This document shows positions 63,572-64,000 of a stretch of 64,000 nucleotides of DNA, one piece after another; within the stretch, counting starts at the first letter, position 1, and every line of letters begins with the position of its first letter. The notes under the pieces are model-generated. The model saw only the letters and a program-made list of their open reading frames with translations. It had not been told where the DNA came from and searched no databases. Source of the DNA: Allobosea thiooxidans (lineage in GTDB: Bacteria > Pseudomonadota > Alphaproteobacteria > Rhizobiales > Beijerinckiaceae); NCBI RefSeq assembly GCF_900168195.1, contig NZ_FUYX01000003.1, positions 248,001-312,000 of the forward strand, read 5' to 3'. The position numbers were made by a program, and so were the translations under genes.

Positions 63572-64000
63572 ATGGAATACAGGCGATTGGGTGCATCGGG
63601 GTTGAAGGTCCCCGCCCTGAGTTTCGGCGCAGGCACCTTCGGGGGAACGGGGCCGCTCTTCGGCGCCTGGGGCAACACCGACGCCCAGGAAGCCCGCCGC
63701 CTCGTCGACATCTGCCTCGAAGCGGGACTCAACCTCTTCGACACGGCCGATGTCTATTCGAACGGCGCCTCCGAGGAAGTCCTCGGCGAGGCGATCAAGG
63801 GGCGGCGCCACAAGGTGCTGATCTCGACCAAGACCACCTTGCCGATGGGCGACGGCCCGAACGATGCCGGCTCCTCGCGCAGCCGGCTGATCAAGGCGAC
63901 CGAGGATGCGCTGCGCCGGCTCGGCACCGACCATATCGACCTGCTGCAGCTGCACGCCTTCGATGCCGGCACGCCGGTCGAGGAGGTTCTCTCGACGCTC
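63572..64000 (+). CDS. Aldo/keto reductase, 3' end outside window
   Basis: The first 143 codons of an NADPH-dependent aldo/keto reductase. The opening MEYRRLGASGLKVPALSFGA is typical. Of the catalytic tetrad, Asp and Tyr are in LFDTADVYSNGASEE (about residues 52-66), the lysine in VLISTKTTL and the histidine in LLQLHAFD. GGAG lies nine bases before the ATG. The frame is open to the window edge. Confidence 0.92.
   Translation, partial: MEYRRLGASGLKVPALSFGAGTFGGTGPLFGAWGNTDAQEARRLVDICLEAGLNLFDTADVYSNGASEEVLGEAIKGRRHKVLISTKTTLPMGDGPNDAGSSRSRLIKATEDALRRLGTDHIDLLQLHAFDAGTPVEEVLSTL

Overview
The window reads as ordinary chromosome from a high-GC alphaproteobacterium of the order Hyphomicrobiales (Rhizobiales), most like Bosea or a close relative. 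The evidence is the gene families (AapJ, TRAP-independent TctCBA, DUF2849-CysI-DUF934, IalB-type and YARHG-domain secreted proteins, HspQ), an alphaproteobacterial LexA box (GTTC-N7-GTTC), BioR boxes, and a suhB/MmgR-type small RNA. The genus is an inference. I found no rRNA, tRNA, CRISPR array, prophage, insertion sequence or defence island.

Layout. 1-6.9 kb: an amidohydrolase (cut by the window edge) and a MarR regulator, convergent with a branched-chain-type ABC transporter operon whose two permeases are fused. 7.1-7.25 kb: a small RNA with its own promoter and terminator. 7.3-10 kb: exbB-exbD-tonB plus a small lipoprotein. 10.3-12.5 kb: a ModE-like DNA-binding protein with free-methionine-sulfoxide reductase, divergent from a NUDIX hydrolase and a methyltransferase. 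12.6-16.5 kb: ssb (with an SOS box), bioY (with a BioR box), an amino-acid binding protein, an L,D-transpeptidase and a lipoprotein. 16.6-26 kb: a GntR-controlled cluster of tctCBA, an FAD/Fe-S dehydrogenase and a serine-glyoxylate-type aminotransferase, followed by the autoregulated bioR. 26.4-32.2 kb: uvrA, an AspT-like transporter and a decayed copy of the uvrA 3' end. 32.3-36.9 kb: an alcohol dehydrogenase, an orphan peptide-binding protein and a Gfo/Idh/MocA oxidoreductase. 37.1-47.3 kb: a sulfur assimilation block: ferredoxin, DUF2849, cysI, DUF934, a small membrane protein and cysG, then cysPTWA, an OsmC protein and a rhodanese. 47.5-64 kb: rimO, quinone oxidoreductase, UbiH-like monooxygenase, CoA-transferase, AEC transporter, malyl-CoA-lyase-like enzyme, hspQ, IalB-type protein, a YejA-like binding protein with a half adenylating enzyme, a ceramidase-fold membrane protein, a HerA-like ATPase and the start of an aldo/keto reductase.

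How parts work together. Two halves of a biotin regulon are present: bioY carries a BioR box at 13938 and bioR carries the same box in reverse at 25961. The tct/aminotransferase cluster has a repeated TGAATGCA element in front of both transcription units, on either side of the GntR gene. The two sulfur operons share a CCGACAATWCAGWAC element. The most unusual feature is a set of at least 15 intergenic palindromic elements in five families. In the commonest family the hairpin stems change sequence from copy to copy but keep perfect pairing, which implies selection on structure. Two copies lie inside transporter operons.
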